This document shows, one piece after another, positions 1 to 10,933 of a DNA stretch of 64,000 nt. A model generated the notes under the pieces. It saw nothing but the letters and a program-made list of their open reading frames with translations. It searched no databases and had not been told where the DNA came from. Source of the DNA: Fomes fomentarius (taxonomy: Eukaryota > Basidiomycota > Agaricomycetes > Polyporales > Polyporaceae); NCBI GenBank assembly GCA_022606135.1, contig JABYQN010000001.1, positions 1,488,001 to 1,552,000 on the forward strand, read 5' to 3'. Position 1 is the first letter of the stretch, and the number at the start of each line of letters is the position of its first letter. The position numbers were made by a program, and so were the translations under genes.

Positions 1-1818
1 GGGGGAAGGGGACGTTGGCGCCGGGGGCGCCAGAACCGACAGTTGTGGGTGCGCGGAATGCGTGTTGCCCGCTTTCGGGTATATGAGAGAATGGTATTAT
101 GGAGACATCCACGGAAAAGGAACGGGCTGGCGTCCACGGTTGCATGCGTGCGTGCGTGCGTGCGCGTGAAGGAAGTGAGGGACGGCGGGCGTCCGACGCT
201 GGCAACTTCACTTCAATTGCGAGACGCGTCCACTAGCAGCGAAGGACGTGCTATGCGTCCCAACGTTCATCGCCCGTGAGGTTGTGAGACTCGGGATCAG
301 AGATGAGGGTGAGGCGATCGGCCGGCCAATTGGCAGACGCGTTTGAGCGCCGCGGCCAGGGTCGTGGAGGTTATGCGTGTGTGCGAGTGATTGCCTTTGG
401 GTAACGGGTATACGCTTCAGCCTCTCGCTCACGGAGCTTCAAACGCGTAAGACGATGAAAATGACTACTGTGTGGGCTGTCACGCAACGAACCCAAGCCA
501 ACAAAGCGAACCGGCGGCAGTGGGGGGCATCGAGATGACATTCGACGACGAGCCGAGAGCTTACGATGCACCGCCGATGTCGAGAGGTCGATGGCGTCCC
601 AGACCTGCCAGAGTGGATCTAGCCGCTCATTTTAGTTCATAATGCCGTACGAAGCAGGGGATTCGGGTTCGATAGCGCTCCATTTGGTGCTTTGTGGTTC
701 AATACCGCCCACGCGACGGCGAATTGACAACAGCGAGGAAGGGGTGGTGGGCTGTGGGTCGGTGAAATCTTCGTGCGGCGAGGTCTGCAGTCTCAACGAC
801 CGGGAGACCGGGGCGGGTGGGCCGACGGACAGGGTTGGTGGGTTATGCGGAAATGCCGCTGTGAGGGGCGACGAGACCCTTTCGTAAGGTTCGGAACAAG
901 GGCTGGCTCGCACTTCCCAGACGCGCAAAAGTCTCCTTAGCACGCGCGACACCCGAGTCCGAGGCATCATGCATTCAATGCCGGGACCGCCAGCGCCAGA
1001 ATGCGGACCTGTGCAAAATTTTCAGTATTGAATGTGTTCGGAGTGGGACACCCATCGTGTGCGTTATCTTGCTGGCCGACCGATTGGGTGAAGGATCGCG
1101 GCCTGGCGAATGGGGGGACGGGGCGCCGGGAGTATATTGAGTCGCGTGGATAGGGCTGGGACGAACGTCATAGGAAGGATGGAGGGGAGTGGCAAGTACT
1201 CACAGCCTGCCGGGCACCTGTGGAGAGCGAGGCGTAGAACCACGGCTGGTGGACTGAGACGGCTGAGGGAGTGCCTTGTTGGGAAGGGCGGCAGATCAGG
1301 TCCGGGAAGACGGGCTATGAACAGTGTGGGTGGGTGAAGGATGGCAGAGCATGTCCGAGAAAATCGTCCATTCATCTGCTATCGCTGGTGCCGCGAAGAT
1401 CAGCATGGGTGCCCGCCCGGTGGGTGCGTCGCTGCGAAAGGCAATCGGCTGGATGAGAGCGAGTGCAAGAAGAGTGCGTGGGCTTCTGAAGCATACCTGG
1501 CCGCTGCAGCACTGCAACCACTCACGCTCGACCGGGCATTTTGACTGCAGTCGTTGCGAAGGCGCACAGGCCTTGAACCTTTGCCGGCTATTCAATCTCA
1601 GGACGTCGCGGAGTCCGACTATCAGTCCTCTCCCACTTGCCGATCCCTCGGGGTTAGTCTCAGTTTAGGTCGCCCATTACGTAAGCCCTCCTCCACCCGC
1701 GCCAGCAACCACGATACTTCCGCAGTCGGCCAAGCCAAATCTGGCCCCGGGGTGCACACAAGCGGCACTTCTACAGCCTCAATGGCTCCGACGCTCTCAG
1801 CCTCATACCACCACCATC
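1..1818. other. Left-edge stretch without a supported gene
   Basis: No reading frame here has a convincing start, splice pattern or family resemblance. All open frames are short and compete with frames on the other strand. The last part (about 1.6-1.8 kb) is the promoter and leader of the zinc-ribbon gene that starts at 1819. A small perfect hairpin sits at 17-31 (two GGCGCC arms around GGG). The first 50 bases read on the minus strand as a Gly/Pro/Ala-rich phrase that could belong to a gene beyond the edge, but there is too little of it to call. Confidence 0.5.
141..166. repeat. (TGCG)n microsatellite
   Basis: About six near-perfect tandem copies of the tetranucleotide TGCG. Simple sequence repeat in noncoding DNA; no function is inferred. 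Confidence 0.85.
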
Positions 1819-2459
1819 ATGTTCTGTGAGTCTCCCTCTCTTCGCAATCCGTGCCTATCGCTCACCAGCAGCACAGTCTGCTTACCCATAGTTTGTGCGT
1901 GTCCGGTCGGCTGTGCCACGCTCCGATGACAGCGCTCGGAGCACGTTCCTAACTTACTCCGTGTTTTAGTTGGCTGCCCCACTCGCATGAAGCCGGAGGG
2001 TGATCTGACCCCCCGGATCTGCCCAAAGTGCCATAACGGTATGTCTCACCGCTGCCATCGGACAACAGGCCTCGGCGTGCTCATCAAAACCACTCTCACC
2101 CTAAGCGTCCACCATTCCGGTCAAGTCGCGCATGTGGTTCGAGCTGTGCTTTGTTCCCCTTATTCCCATGAAGAAGGAACATCTGTGGGTCTGTACCGTC
2201 TGCCAATGGAGTGTCCCACTCCAGCAAGGGTAAGTTTTCGTCCCAGCCTGGTCTTCTGCCCGCTCTCCCCGACCATCGCTTACGGTGGTACCTGATCCTC
2301 GGCAGATGGGAGCCAGCTCTGCCTGCCCATGGATGGCAGCATGCCGGACAGGGCACAATGCAATCCTATCCTCAAGCGTCAATGAGCCCGCCGCCGAATG
2401 CAGCGGCATATGGATATCAACCGCAATACACTGGGTCGCCCCACGGAAAGCTCAACTGA
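1819..2459 (+). CDS. Small zinc-ribbon protein
   Basis: Four exons (1819-1825, 1970-2038, 2106-2229, 2306-2459) join in frame to a 117-aa protein. The first exon is only 7 nt (ATG TTC T). The protein has two CxxC knuckles about 40 residues apart, ICPKCHN and VCTVCQW, with the aromatic phrase FELCFVPLIP between them. This matches the fungal zinc-ribbon family in which a short Cys4 ribbon is followed by a Pro/Gln/Tyr-rich tail; here the tail is SPPPNAAAYGYQPQY. All three introns are GT..AG and short. No biochemical function is known to me for the family. The start is fixed by the family-typical beginning MFFGCPTR, which only appears when the tiny first exon is used. The next gene is convergent. 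Confidence 0.85.
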
Positions 2460-2648
2460 TGTCTATTCGTCCTCCCTTTCGATGTGTCGCGCTTCTTTCC
2501 CTTTCATATATCCATCTTCGACCCTGTACCCTTTCACCATGTTACGACCATATGCAGCCACCATTGTATTTGTACATTGCTTCCTCAATTTACATCCAGT
2601 CTTCCGATTCGATCATGAATCGAAGGCTCGAACAGGCACTTCGCGAAG

Positions 2649-4432
2649 CTAATACCTCTTACCACATCCGCGCAATGAAAACACGAGGGCTACAAGGATA
2701 ACACCCGCGACAAATCCGCCTGCTGTAACGATACCACAAATATCTCCACCGGTCAAGGCATTGTTATCAGTCGGGTATGGGAGAACGTGCGCGGGAGGCG
2801 ACGTGTCGGTGCCTCTGTGGTCAATGAAAGCCGCAAGAGCGGCCTCGGGGTCCGTCAGGCCGCGAAGACCGATTACGGGAGGCTGACCGTCGGTCGCCGC
2901 GTGGTGCGTCACGTAGACGTTCTACAAACAAGCATTTAGCATGTCACAGCCGGGTCCGACGCCGGGATAATAAGCGACGCTCGACCCACCCGCAAAAACG
3001 TACCGCCAAGGAGCCAGTCGGCAGCGAAGACCTGAAGGAGGAGGAAGAAGGAGAGGAGAGCGTCAGCAACGTTGATAACCCCGGGGTCGATGAGAAGAAG
3101 CAGGGGGGAAGGTGATAGATTATGGGGTCAAAGATTCAGCCGTACCCCGTCGTTGCCTTGCAGCCCGCCCAAACACCAAGTGTCGTCGACAGAACCTTCT
3201 TGCCAGCTGATGTCGGCGGGATCGAGTGTGTATTCCTGTTGACTGCTCCCCTCGCCGATGACCATCCCAACTACGACAGCACGGTTGCAGGGAACCTCCC
3301 AGCCCCTGTTCGTCTGCCTTGCGCCGCCGACGGATTCCCAAAATCGGGCAACGTCCTCGGTGGGCCCCAGGACGAGCGTGGTGCCCGTGTCAAATACTGC
3401 GATCGGCGCGGAGGCGCCTCTCACCCTGGATTTTGACAGCGAGAAAGCAGTACCATTAATGGTCAGTGACTCGAGCGGTAGTTTCCAGTAGTCGTAGATG
3501 GATCCGCTTGTAGGGTAGACGGGCGCGAGAGTGAGGTCGGTGGAGGAGTTGGCGTATACCGGGTCGAGCTCTCCGATGGTGAACGAAGAATCGTCCTCAG
3601 TGCGGCCAAGGTGGAAAGCAAAAAACCGTTGAGAGGACTCATTGAACGCTGAGAAGACGTTCTCCGTCAGAACGCGGCCGGTCGTGTCGGCGATGGACGC
3701 TTCCGCAGGAAATGCGAGCCCCATAATCCCGCTGTTGCCCGTGGCAGACAAACCCAAACCGCCGGTCTGATTTGCCATTGCTGTGGGGAGGGTTAGCACC
3801 CTTCTATCTTCACCGCGCGACCGTGCATTATGACGCTAACCGAAAATTTGAGATGACACCTGGAATTCTCCGAGGGTGACCGTGTCGGACCCTACGACCC
3901 CCGTCACATTGCCCATGAGGTAATTGAGATGGAAGGACACGTCGGTCAATGAAAGGGAAGCGGTCCTGTGGTATTTCGGTACCCCGGCGCAGCCTTCCGT
4001 CGTGCAATCAGACGAGACGACCCACTGTGTGCCAATCAGCCGCCAACCCCAAACATGTCAGCCGCATTGTTGGCGGTTCGAACTCACTAAATCGGATGAA
4101 CCCGTGTCCAGAAGGACCATAAAGTCTTGCCCGCCGATACTACGGACGGATCAGCGGTGTGGTTCGTTCGAGACTAAAGAAACAGTCGTACTTGATTTGG
4201 ATGAGGTACGCACTGTGTTGATGGCATATGTGAGCGACATTACGACATATGACTGAACTATCACTTACAATTCGTTGCTACTGGCAAGAGACAGATCGCC
4301 ATGCACAGTCGAGGCCGAGGTCCTCGTTATTGGGGAGCGGGGGACCCTGTGCACGGGGACCCGTCCTGCGAGCGCTTTCAGGGTGAACCATGCGAGAGGA
4401 AGACCCTCGAGAAGGCGCCAGGGATTGCCCAT
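2649..4432 (-). CDS. Pepsin-like (A1) aspartic protease with C-terminal membrane anchor
   Basis: Seven exons in transcription order: 4432-4269, 4212-4192, 4139-4088, 4024-3841, 3780-3146, 3031-2990, 2921-2649. They give 456 aa. Both catalytic aspartates are visible: DTGSS around residue 72 and DTGTT around residue 271. Family landmarks include GIMGLAF and ADWLLGGTFLRNVYV. The N-terminus (MGNPWRLLEG...) is hydrophobic and could be a signal sequence. The C-terminus has a 20-residue hydrophobic helix followed by Arg/Lys (about residues 427-456), so the enzyme is probably tethered to the membrane or cell surface rather than free. Fungal A1 proteases of this kind degrade extracellular or vacuolar protein. 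The start ATG has A at -3 and G at +4. It is divergent from YPT1. Confidence 0.9.
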
Positions 4433-5076
4433 GTTGCAGGCGGACGGTGCAGGGGCGATATAGTATGAAATATCGCAGGCCGCCCGCCGTGTGCATACAT
4501 CTCACAGAGGCTGACACGAACGCTGCTTTCGGTGTTTGCGATTCCAAACAGGACCAGTACGTTCGTTTGACATCACCACGCACAATGGTTGAATGCATCT
4601 AGATCCTCACATGAAGCCACGAGACTTACACAGACACTGCGCTGTAGCCTCGCTGCTTTACGAGAGTACCACATGCAACATCATCATGACCGTCCTCGTA
4701 AAAGACCGTCAATCATGTAGGCTCGCCCCGCCGCGCGATAAATCCACGAGTCATCGTTATCGTGATGCTACACGCATCTGGCGGTCGGCCAGCAGGTCAG
4801 CACTAAAGGTAAGTCAATGAATGCACTCGAGACAAATCTACAGCGCGAAACATAACGGTCAGACTGTCGGGGAGAGCTGAAGCACAGAGGGGCCGGCGCA
4901 GGGCGCGGCTGTGCAAGCGGCGGTGGGAGAGCGCGAAGGGCGTTTGCCGGGCATGCGCTTGCCAAACACAGCGACACGCGTCACAACCACGGTCCCCTCC
5001 TCATCCTCCTCCTTCCAATCCTTCCAACACCTTCTCCTACACCTCGCCCCGCCCGGCTCAAGACACGACGACCACC
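4433..5076. promoter_or_regulatory. Divergent intergenic region, aspartic protease / YPT1
   Basis: This 644-bp gap separates two divergent start codons and must hold both promoters. The 90 bases just before YPT1 are C/T-rich, as is common in leaders of highly expressed fungal genes. I see no clear TATA box and no additional gene. Confidence 0.5.
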
Positions 5077-6289
5077 ATGCACACCAGCGAATACGACTAC
5101 CTCTTCAAGCTCCTTCTTATTGGTGACTCCGGTGTCGGCAAAGTGAGTCGTATCCGCATCTGCGACCGCTCCAAGGGTTGCTGCGGATAGCTCAGGATTG
5201 GCGTGCTGATTGAACTCTGTCCTTCTACTAGTCTTGCTTGCTGCTCCGGTTTGCTGATGACACCTACACCGAGAGTTACATCTCGACAATTGGCGTCGAC
5301 TTCAAGATTAGGACCATCGAGTTGGAGGGCAAGACTGTGAAGCTCCAGATTGTACGTACCCCAATTACCACGCTTAACTTTTCTTTGCCATCGGCGACGT
5401 CTACGTTACAATAATTGTTTTCATTGGCCCTTGGCGGAGAGCTCGGTGGCGTTGTCTCCCTTCCCCAGCATCCTAGGGCGCTGTTGATTGTGCGCTTGGA
5501 GCACTCTTCTTTTCTGTCGACCTTTGTGCATCAGACATTCTGGCCATATCCCGTTGCAATTTCAGTTTGCTGGCACGTTAGCCTGGAAGTGACCCGAACT
5601 GATTATTACTCTACTGGCTCCTGTCTGCATAGTGGGATACCGCAGGCGAGTCCCACAAGTGTCTCTCAGCGGTGACTGGTATCTAACTAGTTTGGAATAG
5701 GCCAAGAACGTTTCCGCACCATCACTTCCTCCTACTACCGTGGAGCGCATGGCATCATCGTCGTCTACGACGTTACTGACAGCGGTTGGTACCGAGAAGT
5801 CTCGGAACCCTGTGTTTTCGCTGACCCCCTGTATTAATCCAGACACCTTCACGAACGTCAAGCAATGGCTGCAGGAGATCGACCGTTATGCATCGGAGGG
5901 TGTCAACAAGCTTCTTGTTGGTAACAAGTCCGACTTGACCAGCAAGAAGGTGGTTGAGTACAGCGTCGCCAAGGTAAGTATGCGCGCCCGACATAGTCAA
6001 GCAGGTCTTAATCGAGCTTTCGGGTGTAGGAATTTGCCGACCAGCTTGGTATCCCCTTCCTTGAGACGTCTGCGAAGAATGCGACGAACGTTGAACAGGC
6101 CTTCTTGACGATGGCTAAGCAGATTAAGGATCGGTACGTCGGCCTAGGCTCTCTACCCGGTTTGCAGCCGGCTTATATTAGTTCTCAATCAGCATGGGCT
6201 CGACAACCGCGGCTCCCGGCACTGGCAAGTCATCAACCATCACGCCAGGCCAGAGCGTCCAGCAGCAGCAAGGCGGCGGATGCTGCTGA
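5077..6289 (+). CDS. YPT1: Rab1/Ypt1-type small GTPase
   Basis: Seven exons (5077-5142, 5232-5351, 5633-5645, 5701-5784, 5843-5973, 6030-6133, 6193-6289) encode 204 aa. All Rab motifs are present: P-loop GDSGVGKS (16-23), effector region [15 protein letters not shown] (63-69), NKSD and ETSAK, with a double-cysteine tail GGGCC for geranylgeranylation. The effector region and length point to Rab1/Ypt1, which drives ER-to-Golgi traffic and early autophagy. Two oddities occur. Intron 2 is 281 nt, about five times the local norm. Intron 3 must use a GC donor (exon ends ACCGCAG, intron starts GCGAGT), because WDTAG must join QERF in frame. The alpha subunit of the enzyme that prenylates such Rabs (BET4) is also in this window. 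Confidence 0.97.
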
Positions 6290-6654
6290 ACGGTTCGCGT
6301 CATGTGTATCACGCTATCGCTTCCGCTCTGACAGCAAGGTGTACTGTCGAGTAGGCGCGGTCGGGGTCGATACTGGGGTAGTCGTCATATAATCTATGCT
6401 TACAGCCTTTGTTGTTGGACTGGTCTCGTTCATTCTCATCTTCCTTTGTCCTCGACGACTGTCCGGGAGTGGTACCCTATTCCTTGACTCCTCCCAGGTA
6501 TGGTCCCTTGTACCTGTTACGATACACCACCTAGGAGTAGGGGGTAATGATCATGTTGTGGTGTTTGCTAGAATATCGAGTCGTCACTGGCCCATTGTAT
6601 TGCTTGCAATCTTTACCGAAGGGATGATGGCCTAGAACGAAATACAAAAGTTCG
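6290..6654. other. Convergent 3' region, YPT1 / cyclin L
   Basis: The two genes end towards each other here. The stretch should contain both 3' untranslated regions and polyadenylation sites. No gene is seen. Confidence 0.5.
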
Positions 6655-7706
6655 CTAGCTATGAGAAGTAAGAGTCTGGTTCTCCTCTAACCACGCACGG
6701 ACACCCTTCTTTGATACCAACCCCAGTACACGGTCTTGGCCTTCGGGAGTGCGTTCTCGATACAATCGCATGATGTAGCCGGCGACACTCCAGACATCCT
6801 CCCAGTCGGCGTCGAATAGTTCCCACCAACAGCTGTCTGGTGATGAAGGAAGAGAAATACCAAGATGTCGTGTTGCTAGCAGTATCGCCGCGCTGACGAT
6901 GGTTGGGACAGCGTACAACGCGTAAACCGGTGTCTGCAACCTGGAGAGGGAGTGGGAAACGTCAACGTGAACGCTAGTCCTACACATCAGCCTAGGAGGA
7001 TACTCGCGCGTCATTCAGATAACCCCAAGCACGGCTAGACACATCTTCACGCTCCGTCAGGCCTAGAAGACGCAGGTAGTTCACGAGGGTGCCGTATGGG
7101 AGCACGACGTGCACGTTGAAGCCGAGCCGCTTGAGGATCTGCATCTCGCCCACGACGAGCGCGTCCTTGAGGTCGTAGAAGGTGTTGCCAAAGTAGGACA
7201 TGGGCACGTAGGTGAAGTCGGAGGATGAGGTGGTGGACGAGGATGGGTGTTTGAGCTTGTGTGCGGCGCGTTGGAGCAGCAGGTCGTATACATTGATGAG
7301 GTCGCGCATGCGGATGGGGCATTCCTCGAGCTTCGAGGCTAGATAGAGAGAGCCCATGCCTATGTCCTATGGTTTTAGGCAGTCAACGGTGAGTGACTGT
7401 CAAATGCGAGCCAGTAGGTACGTACACCGATGCCGAACTGCTTCATGGAGGTCACATACCAGAATCTCTGGAACAGTATCTGTGCAGTGGCGACAGCCAC
7501 TTGCTTTCTTTCCTTGCAAGCATGAGGGCATGCACGCGAGAGCAGGGTAGTCGAGCTCACTGTCTAAGAAGGATACCAGCTTCATGGATCAGTTTACAAC
7601 CGAAAGCACGGAGGTCCAGTTCGAGATCCTCTGGGATACCATCTTCCCGCGACGGGGTCTTCTCTATTTGGGCCAGGGATGCTAGTGGATACAACGCGGT
7701 GGACAT
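6655..7706 (-). CDS. Cyclin L-type cyclin
   Basis: Four exons in transcription order (7706-7561, 7507-7426, 7366-7004, 6933-6655) give 289 aa. The first cyclin fold opens with the L-type signature: TPSREDGIPEDLE, then CKLIHEAGILL, QVAVATAQILFQRFWY and GIGDIGMGSLYLASKLEE. The second fold contains VPTIVSAAILLATRHLGISLP. Cyclin L partners a CDK11/CDK12-like kinase and links transcription to pre-mRNA splicing. Animal cyclin L carries a C-terminal RS domain; this protein stops soon after the second fold and has none. Exon 4 could start a few codons earlier or later, but the frame is fixed. It shares a 185-bp divergent promoter with an RS-rich protein gene. Confidence 0.88.
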
Positions 7707-7891
7707 GGCTTTGGCAGGAAGAAAGAGGGTCCGAAGTGGTCGAAAGGGTCGAAGGACAGTGATGGGCGTTAACACGCCACAACACCGCGACTGGAGACAA
7801 ACCTTGTTTCGCGGCAACCGCGACTTGCATTCTTCTTCCCCCCTTTCAAGGAGCCGAAGGTTCCCCTGGGTCTCCGTGTTGAGGTACAGTG
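7707..7891. promoter_or_regulatory. Compact bidirectional promoter, cyclin L / RS-rich protein
   Basis: Only 185 bp separate the two start codons, so the genes almost certainly share promoter elements and may be co-regulated. No TATA box is obvious. Confidence 0.6.
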
Positions 7892-10023
7892 ATGTCGCAC
7901 TTGCCACCGAAACCTGAATTCGAGTATCCTGCGCGGTATCCCGACCCAAGGTATCCTCATCCACCTCCACCCGCAGCGTATCCTCCGCCTCCAGACCGTC
8001 ACGCCAGAGACCGCCATGGCTACCCACCACGCTCTCCCCCAAGGTCAAGGGCGCCACCGTCTATGGATTCGTATGTTCCTGCAAGAGCTGTAGATCCATA
8101 CCGTGCGCGACCTCCGCTGCCTCCCGTGGATCCTTACCGTCGTGATGACGACAGGTTCAGAGAACGTGACTATGATAGGCGCGGCGAGGATTACAGGACG
8201 GCGCGCCCGCGTGAGGAGTGGCCGACGAGGGAAAGGGAACGAGAGAGAGAGCGGAGATGGGAAGACGACACGCGGAGAGGTTACGAGGGTGACCGGAGGC
8301 AGACGTCAAAAGAGAGGGAGTGGGCGCGGCAGCGGGAGGAGGACATGGAGATGCTAGAACGATCGTGGGCACGTCAAAGAGAGGAGGATAGGGAACGGCA
8401 GGAGCGACGGTGGGCACGTCAGAGGGAAGAAGACCGGGAGAGGTGGGCGCGGCTGAGGGAGGAGGACAGGCGACTTGGACGAGATAGGCCGCATGAAGTC
8501 GAGCCTGAGCGCAAGTGGATTCCGCGAGCGTCGCGATCCCCGGGCAAAGGTATGTCGATTCGAAAAAAAGAACGTGGACAATATGGTCTGACACAACCAG
8601 CATCCACCAAACCCCCGGATCGTCCTGAACATTCGCCGGCCGCGAGTCGAGCTCGTACACCTTCACCGTCAAAACCACGTGCACCTCCTGGTGCTACTGC
8701 AAGCCGCCCTGGCTCGCCTTACAGGCCAGAGAGATCACGCCCCATCCGAACGCGATCGCCTACAGGAGAGGTAAGGCTAGGCAATCATTCAATATCTATA
8801 ACACGAACCCCTGCTCGCACCACCCGAGAGCTCTCTCCTCGAAACAATGACCGAAGACCTCCGCCCAGTCGCCGCAGTCGCAGTCCTGACCGAACACGGC
8901 GAGAGGTACGACGCGAGCCTAGTAGAAGCAACCGGGGGGCAGCCTATGACTACAGAGGCCGTGATCGCAGGTCACCTCCTCGTCGTCGCTCACATTCGCG
9001 TACCACACCGGCGCGCAGAACGACTCCTCCAAGGCCTGTCCGAAAACGTACGCCTTCCCCTCCCAGTCGCTCTCGCAGCCGTTCACCAACCAGGACGCCA
9101 CCGCCAAAGCGGCACGTTCTCCCACCTCTGAGGTCGCCCACGCGTCCACCTCCGCCGCCGCCGCCAACCGGTCCTCGAATTCGTCCTTACCCGCCACGTC
9201 CTCCTCAGGTTAAACCGGATGCAGATGGCGACATCCAAATGGAGGGGCCCACGACTACGGCTGAACCTGAACCTGAACTTGTCGCACCTGCATCTGTATC
9301 AGAGCCCACACTTACCTCTGCGCCTGTGTCCGAGTCCAGATCACCTGCACCTGCACCGGAACCTGTACCAGCTCCAGTTGTCGCCGCTGTATCCCCTCCG
9401 TCTGCAGTGCGCGCTTCGCCTCCGCCGCCCAAGGTCACACAAGCTATCCCATCGTTGCCTCCTAGACCGGACGTGGAAATTGACCGTCGACCAACCCATC
9501 CCCGACGGCGATCACGATCACCTCCTACTGGCCCTCGTCACCATCATTCAACACCGTCGAACAGAAGTCCAGCCCAGGGCACCCCCGCCGGGCCGAGTCT
9601 GCCAGCCCGACCTGAGTGGGGACGTCGCAATACAGCCCATGGTGGACATCAAGGTACGAAGGCGGCGGAGACAACGGCTCCCGCTCCCGCTCCAACCGGC
9701 TTCCAGCCAGTGATCCCTCTGTACCAGCCCTCACTAAGCGTCACGGCTGAAATTGAGGTCGAGGTGAGTTGCTCTCTCTCGTCCACGCATGACACATTAA
9801 ATGGTTCAGACTCTGACTCGCCGAGTAGATCGCTCGGCTCCGTTCGCATCGTGTGCACGTCGAGAACGAGTACGTGGAGATCGCGAAAACCACACAAAGA
9901 GCGCTGAATGACCTCTTGATTGCGGACCTGGAGCTGAAGAACGCCGAGGGACGGCGCGCTGTCACGTCTGCGCACCTCGAAAAGGCGCGCATTGGCATGC
10001 TTGGGGTAGACTTTATTTCTTGA
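7892..10023 (+). CDS. Arg/Ser-rich, low-complexity nuclear-type protein
   Basis: Three exons (7892-8549, 8601-9763, 9829-10023) give 671 aa. The true start is the ATG at 7892; the frame is also open just upstream from a GTG. The N-terminus is Pro/Tyr/Arg-rich. Around residues 140-195 there are four imperfect copies of a WARQREED-type charged repeat, predicted helical. The middle is rich in RS, SP and RTP motifs (RSRSRSPTRTPP and similar), typical of SR-like splicing proteins and likely SRPK targets. A Pro-rich linker follows, and the last about 65 residues (ENEYVEIAKTTQRALNDLL...) look like a short helical domain. There is no RRM. Intron 1 is 51 nt and stop-free, so its retention would keep the frame. 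Role in splicing is inferred from composition and from the divergent cyclin L neighbour. Confidence 0.8.
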
Positions 10024-10168
10024 ATTCGCGCGGTATCTTGCTCGCCCATCTGATGCGACGACAGTAGTCGAGTATACAATTAAGTAGATTGGTACATAAG
10101 CATACACACTGTTCTCCGTCGGTTTGGAGTGTTATGCAGCTGCGCCAAGGGACTAGGCAGCGAGTGAC

Positions 10169-10688
10169 TCAGTTCTTCGGTATCCGTGTGCATTCGATAT
10201 GCGTTTGTGAGGGGTCCATCGGAAGCACGCAGAAGAATCCCTGGTCCTGACATCGAATCGACATGTTGGTTATGCGGGCGTTACGGCATAAGCACAGGAC
10301 GCACCTGCATTGCTTGGAAGAGACGCGTCGACTGCATTTGCATCTAAACCGCCGCCGAAAGGGAAGCCCGGAGAAGTAGTAGTGTGAGTTCAACGAAGCA
10401 CGAAAGTTTGAAGGGAGGACGGAAAGACGGACCATGATACACTTCCGCCCCTTGTCCTTGCCTTCCCTGCAAAGCTCTGATTGCGGTGCGTCGCGCTCGC
10501 TGTCGAACGTGTAGCGCGAGTCGGGATCCTCCTGAGAGATGTAGGGAACGACGAAGAGTGAGAGGTACGGTTCTGTATTCTATGCAGCGGAGACGTACCG
10601 CGATGAACTGGTCCAGCACCTTCTCCGGGGCCTTCCCTTCGTGTGCGGACGGGGATACCTTCCCTTGCAATTTTTGGGCAAGAGACAT
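10169..10688 (-). CDS. Conserved-looking small protein, function unknown
   Basis: Four exons in transcription order (10688-10599, 10531-10433, 10343-10305, 10246-10169), all in phase 0, give 101 aa. Each intron is a standard short GT..AG intron, and the ATG has A at -3. The protein begins MSLAQKLQGKVSP, has a polar middle (SRYTFDSERDAPQ), and ends with QDQGFFCVLPMDPSQTHIE followed by CTRIPKN. The C-terminal third has the even mix of aromatic, aliphatic and polar residues expected of a folded domain. I do not recognise the family. There is no signal peptide or membrane segment. It is convergent with the RS-rich gene (145 bp gap) and transcribed in the same direction as PDX1. Confidence 0.62.
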
Positions 10689-10933
10689 GGTTCACTTCAG
10701 AGTGTACTAACCGCCCACTCACGAAAAGAGCGCCCATAAAGCGACGGGGATACAATGACGTCATCCTATAGCGTGTCATATCCGTTCCGGCTATAGTCAC
10801 AGGTTTGGTACAACATCAGCACACTACTTCTCGTCTTTTCGTCTATCTACCCCCCTCCGTGAAGCGGAATACCATACGTATGCAAGGAAGGTGTCGCGGA
10901 GGCGTTGAAGCCTGTCATGGCGAATTGCAAGGT

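Noticed and set aside
141..166. TGCG tandem repeat considered as a CRISPR-like or telomeric array
   Set aside because: Four-base unit, six copies, no spacers, eukaryotic context. It is a simple microsatellite.
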